Of a stretch of DNA of 64,000 bases, positions 1-8,794 are shown piece by piece. Source of the DNA: Actinoplanes siamensis (GTDB taxonomy: Bacteria > Actinomycetota > Actinomycetes > Mycobacteriales > Micromonosporaceae). The notes beneath the pieces are model-generated. The model was not told the DNA's origin. It did not search any database and saw nothing but the letters and a program-made list of their open reading frames with translations. The first letter of the stretch is position 1; the number at the start of each line of letters is the position of its first letter. A program made the translations under genes and the position numbers. The stretch is taken from positions 1-64,000 of the forward strand of contig NZ_BOMW01000067.1 in NCBI RefSeq assembly GCF_016862395.1, in the 5' to 3' direction.

Positions 1-2252
1 ATCCCACCGCCGAAACCGTTGGTCGGGCCACCGCCGAAACCGTTGGTCGGGCCACCGCCGAAACCGTTGGTCGGGCCACCGCCGAAGCCGTTGGACGACG
101 CGGCACCGGTCAGGTCGGACCAGGCCGGGACGGAACCGCTGGTGCCGTTGGCACCCGGGTATCCACCGCGGCCGCTCTCCAGGGCGAGCGGCTCGCCGAA
201 GGACGGCATCGCGGCCGGGGGCGCGTCGTATCCACCCTGCGCACGGGCGGTCGCCGCGGCAGCCAGGACGGAGACGGGCAGGCCCACCTCAGCGACAGTA
301 CCCCGCTCACGGTCGGCCGGGCGCAGCTCGACACGGACGCCGTGCCGGTTCGCCAGCCGGGCCACCACGACCAGGCCCATCATCCGGGAGACGGCGACGT
401 CCACAGTGGGCGGGTTGGCCAGCCGCTCGTTGAGGTCGCGCAGCTGCTCACGGCTGATGCCGATGCCGTGGTCCTCCACGGTGAGCACCGCGTTCTCGCC
501 GACCCGGCGGGCCTCCACCAGAACGTTGGAGTTCGGCGGGGAGAAGGCAGTCGCGTTGTCGAAGAGCTCGGCGACCAGGTGGACCATGTCGTTGACGGCG
601 TGCGCCGCCACCTCGATCTCCCGGTCGATGACGCCGAACTCGATCCGGGTGTAGTGCTCGACCTCGGACTGCGCGGCGCGCAGCACGTCGATCAGGGCGG
701 CCGGCTCGCGCTGCACGCGGGTGGAGTCGGCGCCCGCGAGAACCAGGAGGTTCTCGTCGTTGCGCCGCATTCGGGTGGCCAGGTGGTCCAGCTGGAAGAG
801 CTCGGCCAGCCGGTCCGGGTCCTCCTCGCCGCGCTCCAGCCGGTCCAGGTGGCCGATCAGCCGGTCGACCAGGATCTGCGAACGGCGGGCGAGGTTGACG
901 AACATGGTCGCGACGGAGGCGCGCAGTGCGGCCTGCTCGGCCGCGGTCCGCACCGCTTCCAGGTGGACCGCGTTGAACGCCTCGGTCACCTGCCCGAACT
1001 CGTCCCGGCTGCGCACCGGGAGAGGCTCGGCGATCTGGTCGGCGACCTGGGCCGGGGTGAGCGACGCGGAGAACGCCGGGTCACGCAGCCGGCTCACCGC
1101 GTGCGGCAGGCCGAACTGGGCCACCGCGAGGGCGCCCTGACGCAGCTCCCGCAGCGAGCGGGCCATCGACCGGGCGACGAGCCAGGCGAACAGGATGGCC
1201 AGCAGCAGCATGCCCAGCAGGAGGCTGGTCTCCAGGAACACCGTGCGGTTCGTCGTGTTTCGCAGGTCGTTGGCCCGGGCAACGATGCTCTTGTCGAGCT
1301 GTTCCTCGACCTGGCGGAACGTGTTGTCGTAACCGGACATCGCCTCGTCCCACCCGTCGGCGGTGAGGTGCGACCGGGAGATGTCGGTGCCCGGGCTGCT
1401 GAGCAGCGGATTGGTCAGGTTGGTGGCAGAGCGCTGGGCCGGGTTCTCGTCCGTCGACTTCACGAACAGGTCGTACTCGCCGTTGGTGGAGACCGCCTTG
1501 AGGTTGGCCCGGGCGAGGTTGAAGCCGGTGTCCGCGGTGAGGAAGGACTGGCGGAACGTGGTGGAGAACTCGTTGGCGCCGATCACCTGGTGGCCGATGA
1601 AGCGTTCCTCGGACACGTACTCCTTGGCGCGGGCCACCTCGGCAACCGCGCGCAGGCGGTCGCTCAGGCCGCTGTCGGTGGCCTGCTGAGCGGCGACGTC
1701 GCGCACCGAGAGCAGGTCGCCGACCAGTCCGGTGTACGTGGTGTCGACGCTCTTCGTGCTCTCCGAGCCGTTGGTGACCTTGCTGCGGTACGCCGCGAGG
1801 TCCGCCAGGTTCAGGTCCAGGCGGGAGAGCAACTGCTCGACCCGCTCGGGCTGACCTTCGAGGGCAGCGCGCTGCTGCGAGTACGGCTGGCTGGCCGCCT
1901 CGACCTTCGAGTGCTGACCGTTGAACTTCGCGACCAGCGGGTCCGGAACCGCCGCCTTGCTGGAACGCTCCTTCACGATCGCGATCTGCATCGCGTACGA
2001 CCGCTCGTCCTGCAACTGGTCGGCGAGGCCACCAGCGGCCTCGGCGAGAGCCGCGAGGGTCCGAGTGTTCTCCGCGGTATTGGCTTGGTCGATGTGCTCG
2101 ATGAGGCCGTTGACGCCGACGATGATCGTCGCGACGGTCGGCACGAGCATGATCAGACCAAGCTTGGACCAGATGGGTAGGTCTCGCAGCCGACCCGCGG
2201 GTCGACGCAGACGCGACATGACGCCGTCCGCCTCACTGGGGCGCTTGCTCAC
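1..2252 (-). CDS. Nitrate/nitrite-sensing (NIT) domain sensor histidine kinase, conservon CvnA type (3' end missing)
   Basis: Membrane sensor kinase running off the left edge; about 750 residues are visible. The GTG start at 2252 has a perfect AGGAGG (2261-2266) 8 nt upstream. Domains in order: a TM segment at about 31-51, a long extracytoplasmic NIT region, a second TM at about 330-355, HAMP, a dimerisation segment with the NLARRSQ and LDHLATRMRRN signatures typical of CvnA proteins, and a HATPase_c domain with N-box ELFDNATAFSPP and G1 box DHGIGIS. The tail is Gly/Ser/Pro-rich and ends in the window with a repeated NGFGGGPT motif. In actinomycetes such kinases head conservons, followed by a roadblock/LC7 protein, a DUF742 protein and a small GTPase; those would lie beyond the left edge (inference). 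No canonical His-box is evident, as is usual for CvnA. Confidence 0.85.
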   Translation of the reverse strand, partial: MSKRPSEADGVMSRLRRPAGRLRDLPIWSKLGLIMLVPTVATIIVGVNGLIEHIDQANTAENTRTLAALAEAAGGLADQLQDERSYAMQIAIVKERSSKAAVPDPLVAKFNGQHSKVEAASQPYSQQRAALEGQPERVEQLLSRLDLNLADLAAYRSKVTNGSESTKSVDTTYTGLVGDLLSVRDVAAQQATDSGLSDRLRAVAEVARAKEYVSEERFIGHQVIGANEFSTTFRQSFLTADTGFNLARANLKAVSTNGEYDLFVKSTDENPAQRSATNLTNPLLSSPGTDISRSHLTADGWDEAMSGYDNTFRQVEEQLDKSIVARANDLRNTTNRTVFLETSLLLGMLLLAILFAWLVARSMARSLRELRQGALAVAQFGLPHAVSRLRDPAFSASLTPAQVADQIAEPLPVRSRDEFGQVTEAFNAVHLEAVRTAAEQAALRASVATMFVNLARRSQILVDRLIGHLDRLERGEEDPDRLAELFQLDHLATRMRRNDENLLVLAGADSTRVQREPAALIDVLRAAQSEVEHYTRIEFGVIDREIEVAAHAVNDMVHLVAELFDNATAFSPPNSNVLVEARRVGENAVLTVEDHGIGISREQLRDLNERLANPPTVDVAVSRMMGLVVVARLANRHGVRVELRPADRERGTVAEVGLPVSVLAAAATARAQGGYDAPPAAMPSFGEPLALESGRGGYPGANGTSGSVPAWSDLTGAASSNGFGGGPTNGFGGGPTNGFGGGPTNGFGGG
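7..94. repeat. 24-bp tandem repeat in the CvnA-like tail
   Basis: Three units of 24 bp at 7-30, 31-54 and 55-78 are identical, and a fourth, partial unit (79-94) carries one substitution. Read on the minus strand they encode an NGFGGGPT octapeptide repeated in the C-terminal tail of the kinase. The repeat probably continues past the left edge. Near-identity at DNA level suggests recent slippage expansion. Confidence 0.9.
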
Positions 2253-2702
2253 GTCACCGTCCTCCTGATTCGGGCCCGGCATTCGGCTCGCCGGGCACCG
2301 CGCACGGCCGACTCGCCGGGTCGGGCCCCCGAGATTCCATCACGACGAGTGTCAAAGAGAAAGACCAGGCGGGCACGGACCGGTTGTGTGACGCGATGTT
2401 GCAACGTCGCAGTTGGACATCGCCGGTCTGAAATCACTACCTGTAGAAGTTCTTGTATCTCAAGGTCACTCGAACGAGGTCGGCGCGGCGTGGGGGGTGG
2501 GCGCAGGCCGACGGGTCGTATCGTAGTCGATCGCGACAGGAGTGACGATGGCTCGGTTCCCCGCGATCGGCAAGGCGAGATGCCGGATTATGCCAAGTTT
2601 GTAGGCGGCAGTGTAGCCGAACGGCCGAGGCCGGGATCCGGACAGGTGATTTCGCCTGACGTACGTTCGCTCCTTTCCAGGAAAAGGGCGAAAAGCCGGA
2701 CT
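2253..2702. other. Intergenic region holding the kinase promoter region and an operator-like palindrome
   Basis: 450 bp without a credible gene between the kinase start and the adenosine deaminase stop. It holds the AGGAGG ribosome site of the kinase (2261-2266), an 18-bp near-perfect palindrome (2393-2410), and a stretch near 2430-2465 that is less GC-rich than its surroundings. A weak inverted repeat around 2673-2688 lies just downstream of the adenosine deaminase stop and could act in termination. I see no small ORF with a good start. Confidence 0.6.
2393..2410. promoter_or_regulatory. Operator-like 18-bp palindrome upstream of the kinase gene
   Basis: GCGATGTTGCAACGTCGC is an inverted repeat with one mismatched base pair. 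A further half-site ACATCGC, the inverse of GCGATGT, lies at 2417-2423. The site is about 140 bp upstream of the CvnA-like start, a plausible place for a repressor or activator site. The binding protein is unknown. Confidence 0.45.
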
Positions 2703-3824
2703 TCAGCCCAGCAACTTGGCGTACGCCGGCTTGATCACCTCGTTGATCAACGCCAATCGCTCGTCGTACGGGACGAACGCCGACTTCATCGCGTTGATCG
2801 TCAACCACTGCAGTTCCGCCCAGCCCCAGCCGAACGAATCCACCAGCAGGCTCATCTCACGGCTCATCGATGTCCCGCTCATCAGCCGGTTGTCGGTGTT
2901 GACAGTGACCCGGAAGCGCAGGTCGTGCAGGAGCTTGATCGGGTGCGCCGCGATCGACTCGGCCGCGCCGGTCTGCACGTTCGACGACGGGCACAGCTCC
3001 AGCGGGATCCGCTTGTCCCGGACGTAGGCCGCGAGACGTCCCAGCACCGGCGGGGCGGCCGCGGTGCCGCCGGTCGCGGTCACCGCGCTCGGGCCGTCCG
3101 GCACCGCTGCGATGTCGTCCACCAGCCGGACGCCGTGCCCCAGCCGGTCGGCGCCGCACCACTGGATGGCCTCCCAGATCGACGGCAGGCCGAACGCCTC
3201 GCCGGCGTGGATGGTGAAGTGGAAGTTCTCCCGCTGCAGGTACTCGAAGGCGTCCAGGTGCCGGGTGGGCGGGAAGCCGGCCTCGGCACCGGCGATGTCG
3301 AAGCCGACCACGCCGGTGTCCCGGAACCGGACGGCGAGCTCGGCGATCTCCTGCGAGCGGGCGGCGTGCCGCATCGCGGTCAGCAGGGTGCCGATCCGGA
3401 TCGGGGTGCCGGCCGCGGCCGCCTCGGCGCAACCTTCGCGGAACCCGGCATGCACCGCCTCGACCACCTGGTCCAGCGTCAGGCCGCCCTCCAGGTGCTG
3501 CTCCGGGGCGTACCGCACCTCGGCGTAGACGACGCCGTCGGCGGCCAGGTCGAGCGCGCACTCCCGGGCCACCCGGCGCAGCCCCTCCTCGGTCTGCATC
3601 ACCGCGACCGTGTGCGCGAAGGTCTCCAGGTACCGTTCCAGCGAGCCGGAGTCGGCGGCGGCGACGAACCAGTCGCCGAGCCGGGCCGGGTCGGTCTCCG
3701 GCAGTTCGTGGCCCACCGCGGCGGCCAGCTCCACGATCGTGGCGGGGCGCAGGCCGCCGTCCAGATGGTCGTGCAGCAGAACCTTGGGGGCTTTGACGAT
3801 GTCCGAATGTGCAATGGCAGCCAT
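2703..3824 (-). CDS. add: Adenosine deaminase
   Basis: Hydrolytic deamination of adenosine or deoxyadenosine to (deoxy)inosine, a cytoplasmic zinc enzyme of purine salvage. 373 residues, close to the family length. The metal-binding HxH is at H18/H20 (LHDHLDG); further motifs are [28 protein letters not shown] and NTDNRLMS, the last carrying the catalytic Asp. The frame stays open further upstream, but the ATG at 3824 places the HxH motif at the normal distance. Only 26 bp separate this start from the divergent methyltransferase start, so the two promoters must overlap and one or both mRNAs are probably nearly leaderless. Pairs functionally with the nucleoside transporter and deaminase/phosphorylase genes at 5.4-12.8 kb. 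Confidence 0.93.
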   Translation of the reverse strand: MAAIAHSDIVKAPKVLLHDHLDGGLRPATIVELAAAVGHELPETDPARLGDWFVAAADSGSLERYLETFAHTVAVMQTEEGLRRVARECALDLAADGVVYAEVRYAPEQHLEGGLTLDQVVEAVHAGFREGCAEAAAAGTPIRIGTLLTAMRHAARSQEIAELAVRFRDTGVVGFDIAGAEAGFPPTRHLDAFEYLQRENFHFTIHAGEAFGLPSIWEAIQWCGADRLGHGVRLVDDIAAVPDGPSAVTATGGTAAAPPVLGRLAAYVRDKRIPLELCPSSNVQTGAAESIAAHPIKLLHDLRFRVTVNTDNRLMSGTSMSREMSLLVDSFGWGWAELQWLTINAMKSAFVPYDERLALINEVIKPAYAKLLG

Positions 3825-3850
3825 CAGGGAAGCGTAGAGGGAAGACCGGA

Positions 3851-4711
3851 ATGATCGATGGCGCATTGCCGTACCTGAGGTGCCCGGTGTGCCGACTGCC
3901 ACTCGACCGGGGTGATCGGGCGCTGCGCTGCCCGCGCGGGCACAGCTTCGACATGGCCCGGCAGGGCTACGCCGACCTGAGCGCCGGGCGCCTGCCGCAC
4001 ACCGGCGACAGCGCCGAGATGATCGCCGACCGGGCCGGCTTCCTGGCCGCCGGCCACTACGCCTTCATCGCCGCGGCCCTCGCCGAGGCGGTCCGGACCG
4101 CTGCGGACCACCTTCAAGATCAAGAGGCCATCGGCGTACGAGGGGAGGCCGGCGCCCCGCCGTTGATCGTCGACGCCGGCACCGGCACCGGCGACTACCT
4201 GGCCCACGTGCTCGACTCCGCCCCCACGGCCGTCGGCCTGGGCCTGGACGTCTCGAAGCCGGCCCTGCGCCGGGCCGCCCGCGCCCACCCGCGGGCCGCC
4301 GCGGTGCTGACCGACCTGTGGCGCCCGCTGCCGGTCGCGGACGCCTGCGCCACCGTGATCCTGAACGTCTTCGCCCCGCGCAACGGCGCCGAGTTCCGCC
4401 GGGTGCTGCGCCCGGACGGCTGGCTGCTGGTGGTCACCCCGGCCGCCGACCACCTGTCCGAGCTGGTCAGCGCGCACGGCCTGATCCAGGTCGACCCGGA
4501 CAAGGCGGCCCGGGTGAGCGGGGCGCTGGACGAGCACTTCGCGCCGGCCGGCACGACCACTCTCCGCGCCGGGCTGCGGCTGAGCGCCACCGAGGTCCGC
4601 ACGCTGATCGGGATGACCCCGAGCGCCCGGCACGTCCCGGTGAACGCCCTGCCCACCCACGACCGCACCGTCACCGCCGCGGTGGACCTGTCGGTCTACC
4701 GGCCACGCTGA
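3851..4711 (+). CDS. RlmA/TlrB-family 23S rRNA (guanine-N1)-methyltransferase
   Basis: 286-residue SAM-dependent methyltransferase. The N-terminus carries the zinc finger of the RlmA family (C11, C14, C27, H31 within LRCPVC and CPRGH), followed by the family stretch MARQGYADL and a SAM-binding motif [10 protein letters not shown] near 102-111. Family members methylate G745 or G748 of 23S rRNA; the actinomycete member TlrB gives tylosin resistance, but sequence alone does not show which base is modified here or whether it matters for drug resistance. Start ATG 3851 with a GAGGGAAG-like site just upstream. Divergent from the adenosine deaminase gene and convergent with the DUF4272 gene; a short GGACGG/CCGTCC hairpin (4712-4727) follows the stop. 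Confidence 0.85.
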   Translation: MIDGALPYLRCPVCRLPLDRGDRALRCPRGHSFDMARQGYADLSAGRLPHTGDSAEMIADRAGFLAAGHYAFIAAALAEAVRTAADHLQDQEAIGVRGEAGAPPLIVDAGTGTGDYLAHVLDSAPTAVGLGLDVSKPALRRAARAHPRAAAVLTDLWRPLPVADACATVILNVFAPRNGAEFRRVLRPDGWLLVVTPAADHLSELVSAHGLIQVDPDKAARVSGALDEHFAPAGTTTLRAGLRLSATEVRTLIGMTPSARHVPVNALPTHDRTVTAAVDLSVYRPR

Positions 4712-4766
4712 GGACGGCGCTCCGTCCCGTACGCAAGCGATCGAAGCGGCCCGGAGCGGCCGCGAC

Positions 4767-5447
4767 CTAGACGGAGAGATCGACCTCTTCCCACTCCGGC
4801 GGGTCGTCGTGGTACGGGCCGTGGAAGATGACAGCCCACTCCAGCGCCCAGCGCCGCTGCCCGATCGCGTTGCTGTCCACCTCGCCGGGCAGCTGCCGCC
4901 CGGCCTGTTCCGCCTCCTGGAACGCCCAGTCCAGGCAGTAGTACAGGTCGAGCAGCACCGCCGCCTCGGCCGCGTCCCGGACCGCGACCAGGGACCGGGA
5001 CCGCCAGCGGGCGAACGTCTCGCCGGCCGGCAGATCCGGCATCTGGGTCATCAGGTGGTCGTCCGGCGGCACCGTGGGGTCCAGGTGCCGGCCCAGCCCG
5101 AGCAGCCAGGCCAGCGCGAAGACCGCGTCGTGGTGCAGCACGAACGACCGGTGGTCGCCCTTGGCGCCGATCACGAACTGCCACTCCGGCGGGGTCACCA
5201 GCTCCACCAGGTGCGAGGCCAGCAGCCAGCTCATCGCCGCCTCGGTGGGCATCCCGAAGCAGCGGGCCACCACCACGTGCAGCACCGCGGCGCGGGCCTC
5301 CAGCTCGGCGACCGGGCGCAGCTCGACTGTGTCGCCCAGCTCCCAGACCAGCGGGAAGGAGAGGGGCGGCAGCGGCAGGCCCAGACGGGCCAGTTCGTCC
5401 AGGCTGGCCTCGCGGACCGCGCGTGGATCGGGAGCGGCCTTCGTCAT
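4767..5447 (-). CDS. DUF4272 domain-containing protein
   Basis: 226 residues, cytoplasmic, no signal peptide or TM. The pattern of conserved Trp/Leu/Arg positions (FALAWLLGLGRHLDP, DLYYCLDWAFQEAE, IGQRRWALEWAV) fits DUF4272, a family without known activity. It begins 6 bp after the thymidine phosphorylase stop, so it is almost certainly the last cistron of a cdd-deoA-DUF4272 operon. A link to nucleoside salvage is therefore suggested by position only. Start ATG at 5447 is the natural one given the short spacing. Confidence 0.72.
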   Translation of the reverse strand: MTKAAPDPRAVREASLDELARLGLPLPPLSFPLVWELGDTVELRPVAELEARAAVLHVVVARCFGMPTEAAMSWLLASHLVELVTPPEWQFVIGAKGDHRSFVLHHDAVFALAWLLGLGRHLDPTVPPDDHLMTQMPDLPAGETFARWRSRSLVAVRDAAEAAVLLDLYYCLDWAFQEAEQAGRQLPGEVDSNAIGQRRWALEWAVIFHGPYHDDPPEWEEVDLSV

Positions 5448-5453
5448 GGTGCG

Positions 5454-6731
5454 TCAGGCTATGCGGTCCAGCAGGAGACCGGCAGAGGCGGGGGCGTCGC
5501 TTCCGAGCGCGATCGCCGCGGCCGCGTCGGCCCGGGCCGCCTCGATCCGCGACTCGTCGTCGGTGCGCAGCTCCAGCAGCACGTCACCGGCCTTCACCCG
5601 GTCGCCCGGCTTCACCCGCAACTGCACCCCGGCGCCGAAGCTGACCGGGTCCTCCTTGCGGGCCCGGCCGGCGCCGAGCCGCCAGGCGGCGACCCCGATC
5701 CCGTACGCGTCCAGGGTGGTCACCACGCCGTCCGCCTCGGCCCGCAGCACCTCGGTGTGCGCCGCGACCGGCAGCGGGGCGTCCGGGTCGCCGCCCTGCG
5801 CCCGGATCATCGCCCGCCAGGTGTCCATCGCGGCGCCCGAGGCCAGCACCTTCTCCGGGTCCGCGTCCACACCCGCGGCGGCCAGCATCTCCCGGGCCAG
5901 GGCCAGGGTCAGCTCGACCACGTCGGCCGGGCCGCCGCCGGCCAGCACCTCGACCGACTCGGCCACCTCGTTGGCGTTGCCGACGGCCCGGCCGAGCGGG
6001 GTGTTCATGTCGGTGAGCAGGGCGACAGTGGTGACCCCGCTGTCCTTGCCCAGCCGGACCATGGTGCGGGCCAGCTCCTGGGCGCTCGCCAGGTCCTTCA
6101 TGAACGCGCCGGAGCCGACCTTGACGTCGAGCACCAGCGCGCCGGTGCCCTCGGCGATCTTCTTGCTCATGATCGAGCTGGCGATCAGCGGGATCGCCTC
6201 GACGGTGCCGGTGACGTCGCGCAGGGCGTACAGCTTGCGGTCGGCCGGGGCCAGGCCCTCACCCGCCGCGCAGATCACCGCGCCGATCTCGTCGAGTTGC
6301 CGGATGAACTCGTCGTTGTCCAGCCGGGCCCGCCAGCCCGGGATGGACTCCAGCTTGTCCAGCGTGCCGCCGGTGTGCCCCAGGCCGCGGCCGGACAGCT
6401 GCGGGACGGCCACGCCGCACGCGGCGACCAGCGGGGTCAGCGGCAGCGTGATCTTGTCACCGACGCCGCCGGTGGAGTGCTTGTCGGCGGTCGGCCGGGA
6501 CACCGCGGACAGGTCCAGCCGCTCGCCGCTGGCGATCATCGCGGCGGTCCACCGGGCGATCTCGGCGGGCGTCATGCCGCGCAGCAGGATCGCCATGGCC
6601 AGCGCGGACATCTGCTCGTCGGCGACCACGCCCCTGGTGTAGGCGTCGACCACCCAGTCGATCTGGGCGTCGGTCAGGGTGTGCCCGTCCCGCTTGGCCC
6701 GGATGACGTCGACCGCGGCGAATCCGCTCAT
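5454..6731 (-). CDS. deoA: Thymidine phosphorylase
   Basis: Phosphorolysis of thymidine or deoxyuridine to the free base and 2-deoxyribose-1-phosphate. 425 residues, normal for the NP-II family. The phosphate-binding signature KHSTGGVGDK is at 84-93, followed by LSGRGLGHTGGTLDKLES, and the C-terminal alpha/beta domain (SFGAGVQLRVKPGDRV) is complete. The ATG overlaps the cytidine deaminase stop by 4 bp (ATGA), showing translational coupling; DUF4272 follows 6 bp downstream. With cytidine deaminase it would turn imported cytidine and deoxycytidine into usable base and sugar phosphate. Confidence 0.95.
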   Translation of the reverse strand: MSGFAAVDVIRAKRDGHTLTDAQIDWVVDAYTRGVVADEQMSALAMAILLRGMTPAEIARWTAAMIASGERLDLSAVSRPTADKHSTGGVGDKITLPLTPLVAACGVAVPQLSGRGLGHTGGTLDKLESIPGWRARLDNDEFIRQLDEIGAVICAAGEGLAPADRKLYALRDVTGTVEAIPLIASSIMSKKIAEGTGALVLDVKVGSGAFMKDLASAQELARTMVRLGKDSGVTTVALLTDMNTPLGRAVGNANEVAESVEVLAGGGPADVVELTLALAREMLAAAGVDADPEKVLASGAAMDTWRAMIRAQGGDPDAPLPVAAHTEVLRAEADGVVTTLDAYGIGVAAWRLGAGRARKEDPVSFGAGVQLRVKPGDRVKAGDVLLELRTDDESRIEAARADAAAAIALGSDAPASAGLLLDRIA

Positions 6732-7441
6732 GCTTCCTCTTTCCAGCGCTGCGGAATGCCTTCCGGCAGCTCACCCTCGCCCGCCCAGGACAGACCGCCC
6801 TCGGCGTCCACCACCACGACCCGCGGACTGCGGACCAGGCCCCAGGCCACCGCGGCGGAGGCGCTCGGGAAGTTCGGCCCCTCCTCCAGGATGCCCTTGT
6901 CCTCGCCGGTGCCCGGGGCGCCGGACGAGCGCTCCCAGTACCCGGTCCAGATCGTCTCGCCACCGGACAGGTCCGGGTGCACGAACACCGTGCCCCGCCC
7001 GCGCCACTTGGCCAGCTCGGCGGGGACCTCGGGGCCACCGGCCGGGCCGGTCACCTTCGCCATGTCCACCCAGCCGAACGCGTGCGGCAGCAGCTCTTCC
7101 ATCCGCAGCGGCCGGGGCAGCGCCTCGACCAGCATCTCCGGGCCGCCGTGCTCCCACAGGATCTGCCGGCAGCGCCCGCACGGCATCAGCGGGGCGCCGG
7201 TGGCATCCACGCAGGACATCGCCACCAGCCGGCCGCCGCCGGTCGCGTGCAGCGAGCCGACCATGCCGCACTCGGCGCACAGGGTCATGCCGATGGACGC
7301 GTTCTCCACGTTGCAGCCCACCACCACCCGGCCGTCGTCGACCAGGGCGGCCACACCGACCGGGAAGTCGGAGGCGGGCACGTAAGCCCGCCGCATCACC
7401 TCGATGGCGGCTGCTCGTAGCGCCGCCCAGTCGATCTCCAT
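6728..7441 (-). CDS. cdd: Cytidine deaminase with an extra C-terminal domain
   Basis: Zinc-dependent deamination of cytidine or deoxycytidine. Residues 1-123 form a complete homotetrameric-type cytidine deaminase: CNVENAS, the zinc and catalytic motif CAE (C55, E57), and PCGRC (C88, C91). The usual protein is about 130 residues; this one has 237. The extra segment (about 124-237) is hydrophilic, contains FVHPDLSGGETIWTGYWER and SPRVVVVDAEGGLSW, and matches no domain I can name; its hydrophobic strand VVVVD suggests a folded unit rather than a disordered tail. First gene of cdd-deoA-DUF4272. Start ATG 7441; the terminator of the upstream transporter operon (7478-7508) lies just before it. Confidence 0.9.
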   Translation of the reverse strand: MEIDWAALRAAAIEVMRRAYVPASDFPVGVAALVDDGRVVVGCNVENASIGMTLCAECGMVGSLHATGGGRLVAMSCVDATGAPLMPCGRCRQILWEHGGPEMLVEALPRPLRMEELLPHAFGWVDMAKVTGPAGGPEVPAELAKWRGRGTVFVHPDLSGGETIWTGYWERSSGAPGTGEDKGILEEGPNFPSASAAVAWGLVRSPRVVVVDAEGGLSWAGEGELPEGIPQRWKEEA

Positions 7442-7477
7442 GATCTCGATTCTGCCCCACTGTCCGGCCTGTCAAAG

Positions 7478-7508
7478 ACGGATGCCCGGCCTCTGGCCGG
7501 GCATCCGT
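7478..7508 (-). terminator. Terminator of the nucleoside transporter operon
   Basis: Perfect 14-bp stem (7478-7491 with 7495-7508) and a 3-nt loop, followed on the minus strand by TCTTTG. It sits 14 bp after the permease stop and before the cytidine deaminase start, so transport and salvage genes are probably separate transcripts or are linked by partial read-through. Confidence 0.8.
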
Positions 7509-7521
7509 TCGCAGGAATTGC

Positions 7522-8790
7522 CTAACTCTTGACGTACGGAAGCCCATCCGCCGCCGGCGCCCGCACGCGGCCCACCAGACCGGCCACCGCGATGATCGTC
7601 GCCAGGTACGGCAGCATGCTGAGGAACTGGTTCGGTACCGGGCTGTTGATCGCGCTCAGGTAGAACGCCAGTTTCTGGGCGAAGCCGAAGAACAGCGCCG
7701 CCCCGAACGCTCCGATCGGCGTGTACCGCCCGAAGATCAGCGCGGCGAGCGCGATGAAGCCCGCGCCGGCCGTCATGTTCTTGGTGAAGCTGCCGGTCGC
7801 CACCAGCGTGAAGTACGCCCCGCCGAGGCCCGCCACCACGCCGCCGAGCAGCACGTTCAGGTAGCGCAGGCCGCGCACCCGGATGCCCACCGTGTCGGCC
7901 GCGGTGGGGTGCTCGCCGACCGCCCGGGTGCGCAGGCCCCACCGGGTCCGGTTCAGCGCGAAGTGGATGACCACGACCAGGATCAACGCGATCCAGAGCA
8001 GCAGGGTGGCGTCGAACACCACCGGGCCGAGCACCGGGATGTCGGCCAGCCCGGGGATGCGCCACGCGGGCATCTGCGGCGGGGTGTTGTAGTGCTGCGC
8101 GTCCGGCTGCATCAGCCGCTCGTAGAGGAAGCCGGTGATGCCGAGCGCGAACAGGTTCAGCACGATGCCGACCACTGTCTGGTCGACCAGGTAGCGGATC
8201 GAGAGCACGGCCAGGATCGCCGCGATGATCACACCGCCGATCGCCGCGCTGATCAGACCGGCCCAGACGCTGCCGGCCAGGGTGCCGATCAGGGCGCCGG
8301 CGAACGCGCCCATCAGGAACTGGCCCTCGATGGCGACGTTCACCACGCCGGAACGCTCGCCGAGCACACCGGCCAGCGCGCCCAGGATCAGCGGCAGGGC
8401 CAGGTCCAGCGTGCCGCCGAGGGTGTCCTGCAGGGACATGAACTGCCCGGCCACCTGCCAGCACAGGAAGGACAGCACGAAGGTCACGATGCCGGCCACC
8501 AGCAGCGCGTTGGACCAGCGCTTGAGCAGGCCGGCCAGCAGCAGGCCACCGGCTACCAGGGTGAGCACGCCGAACAGCACGGCGCCGAACTGGCCGTTGA
8601 TCGAGAGCGCCGCGCCCTGGGCGTCCTCGGTGAGCGTGAAGCGGGCGTCCTTGTCCGGCGCGAGCGAGCCGAACAGCACGGCGGCGAGGACGCCGAGCAG
8701 GATCAGGGCCACGCCGAAGCGGCGCTGCCGGGTCCAGAACGGCTCCGGCGCGGCGACCTCGGCGGGCGCCTCCACAGTCGCGGTCGACAT
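7522..8790 (-). CDS. Nucleoside ABC transporter permease (BMP system, NupQ/YufQ-like)
   Basis: Second permease of a BMP-type nucleoside importer, BPD_transp_2 family. 422 residues with about ten hydrophobic segments (for example FGVALILLGVLAAVLFG and VNVAIEGQFLMGAFAGALIG). The GERSGVVNVAIEGQ stretch is characteristic of sugar/nucleoside permeases. The frame extends upstream, but ATG 8790 lies 4 bp after the stop of the first permease, the expected operon spacing. Last gene of the operon before the terminator at 7478-7508. Confidence 0.9.
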   Translation of the reverse strand: MSTATVEAPAEVAAPEPFWTRQRRFGVALILLGVLAAVLFGSLAPDKDARFTLTEDAQGAALSINGQFGAVLFGVLTLVAGGLLLAGLLKRWSNALLVAGIVTFVLSFLCWQVAGQFMSLQDTLGGTLDLALPLILGALAGVLGERSGVVNVAIEGQFLMGAFAGALIGTLAGSVWAGLISAAIGGVIIAAILAVLSIRYLVDQTVVGIVLNLFALGITGFLYERLMQPDAQHYNTPPQMPAWRIPGLADIPVLGPVVFDATLLLWIALILVVVIHFALNRTRWGLRTRAVGEHPTAADTVGIRVRGLRYLNVLLGGVVAGLGGAYFTLVATGSFTKNMTAGAGFIALAALIFGRYTPIGAFGAALFFGFAQKLAFYLSAINSPVPNQFLSMLPYLATIIAVAGLVGRVRAPAADGLPYVKS

Positions 8791-8794
8791 GTTC

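Noticed and set aside
7-94. CRISPR-like array
   Set aside because: The 24-bp units are contiguous with no spacers and are in frame within the kinase gene. The arrays at 54.8 and 57.5 kb also lack spacers.
342-2180. Long open frame on the plus strand opposite the sensor kinase
   Set aside because: The composition is typical of antisense reading of GC-rich genes (Arg/Val/Gln/Asp-rich, no domains), while the minus strand encodes a complete kinase with a ribosome site.
3851-4711. Macrolide-resistance methyltransferase (TlrB)
   Set aside because: The family is right, but no tylosin-type biosynthetic or other resistance gene is nearby and housekeeping RlmA homologues look the same.
4809-7385. 858-codon open frame on the plus strand across the DUF4272, deoA and cdd genes
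   Set aside because: Antisense shadow; the three minus-strand genes have catalytic motifs and tight operon spacing.
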